Part shown: positions 13,545-13,808 of the stretch, in pieces
Layout of the letters: each line of letters starts with the position of its first letter
Position numbering within the stretch: position 1 is the stretch's first letter
Notes under the pieces: generated by a model
What the model saw: the letters and a program-made list of their open reading frames with translations, nothing else
Told to the model about the DNA's origin: nothing
Database searches by the model: none
Program-made: the position numbers and the translations under genes
NCBI GenBank assembly: GCA_031270145.1
Contig: JAISYD010000030.1
Coordinates: 1-13,808 of the forward strand
Length of the DNA: 13,808 nucleotides
Reading direction: 5' to 3'
Source of the DNA: Planctomycetota bacterium
GTDB lineage: Bacteria > Planctomycetota > SZUA-567

Positions 13545-13808
13545 ATGATTTATGATCTTTTCGACATTCGCGGGAAAAAGGCCGTCGTCACCGGCGGGAG
13601 CCGGGGACTGGGGCGCGGCATGGCGGAAGCGCTTCTCGAGGCCGGTTGCGAGACGGCGCTGATCGGATCCTCCGACGCCGTTTTCGCCGCCGAGCGGGAT
13701 TTCGCCGCCAAGGGTTGGAAAAGCCACGCCGTGAAAGCCGATCTGCGGGAGCGGCGGGAGGTCCGCGCCTCGTTCGAGCAATGCCTGGAGGCGTTGGGCG
13801 GGGATGTG
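13545..13808 (+). CDS. SDR-family oxidoreductase, N-terminal part (cut by the window edge)
   Basis: The first 88 codons of a short-chain dehydrogenase/reductase. FDIRGKKAVVTGGSRGLGRG (6-25) is the classical NAD(P)-binding TGxxxGxG motif, followed by a helix (MAEALLEAGCETALIG) and an acidic turn VKADLRERREV where classical SDRs place Asp near the adenine ring. The catalytic Ser-Tyr-Lys lies beyond the window. The N-terminal LFDIRGKKAVVTG style resembles gluconate 5-dehydrogenase/KduD-type enzymes. With a sugar-acid dehydratase upstream, a keto/hydroxy sugar-acid oxidoreductase role is likely. The ATG has AAGGA 9-10 nt upstream, 63 nt after the dehydratase stop; both probably share the operon. 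Exact substrate unknown. Confidence 0.9.
   Translation, partial: MIYDLFDIRGKKAVVTGGSRGLGRGMAEALLEAGCETALIGSSDAVFAAERDFAAKGWKSHAVKADLRERREVRASFEQCLEALGGDV

Noticed and set aside
12441..13781. 446-aa open frame on the minus strand opposite the dehydratase and SDR
   Set aside because: It is a shadow of two good genes and crosses their intergenic gap without any ribosome-binding site or motif.

Overview
The window is GC-rich, densely packed bacterial chromosome. Genes for a flagellar switch (FliM and a FliY/FliN protein) show a flagellated bacterium. An ECF sigma factor beside a membrane-anchored FecR-type regulator suggests a diderm. The GH57/DUF3536 protein and the FliY-type switch protein would fit a deep-branching Gram-negative or planctomycete-like lineage, but the phylum cannot be fixed from the sequence alone.

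Layout. (1) 1-922 is visibly AT-richer than the rest. It holds a leftward hypothetical gene whose apparent signal peptide is cut by an in-frame TGA, and a pair of overlapping divergent promoters near 775-829. (2) 923-3597 is a rightward unit: a truncated ISAs1-type transposase N-terminus whose ribosome-binding site lies in a hairpin, an ECF sigma factor whose ATG overlaps the remnant's stop, a FecR-like membrane anti-sigma/sensor with three cytoplasmic repeats, and a strong intrinsic terminator. (3) 3769-6438 is a leftward single gene for a GH57/DUF3536 alpha-glucan enzyme with a near-consensus promoter. (4) 6589-11306 is a tight rightward run: a small FtsB/DivIC-like protein, fliM, an unrecognised one-helix membrane protein, fliY, queD, a 61-residue membrane protein starting at TTG inside queD, and leuA. 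(5) 11474-13808 is a sugar-acid catabolic operon with its own consensus promoter: a GntR/FCD regulator, a mannonate-dehydratase/RspA-like enolase-superfamily enzyme, and an SDR oxidoreductase cut by the window edge.

How the genes work together. The sigma/FecR pair is a self-contained envelope-signalling module. FliM and FliY would build the flagellar C-ring, and FliY keeps one CheC-type phosphatase signature that may act on CheY-P. QueD and LeuA are housekeeping enzymes (queuosine precursor, leucine) that appear to be co-transcribed with the flagellar genes. The last operon probably dehydrates a sugar acid to a 2-keto-3-deoxy acid and interconverts the keto/hydroxy form, under a regulator likely to sense an intermediate of the pathway.

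No tRNA, rRNA or CRISPR array was seen. The less expected elements are the triple-repeat anti-sigma domain, the transposase-derived leader ORF coupled to a sigma gene, and two small membrane ORFs embedded in the flagellar/queD/leuA run.
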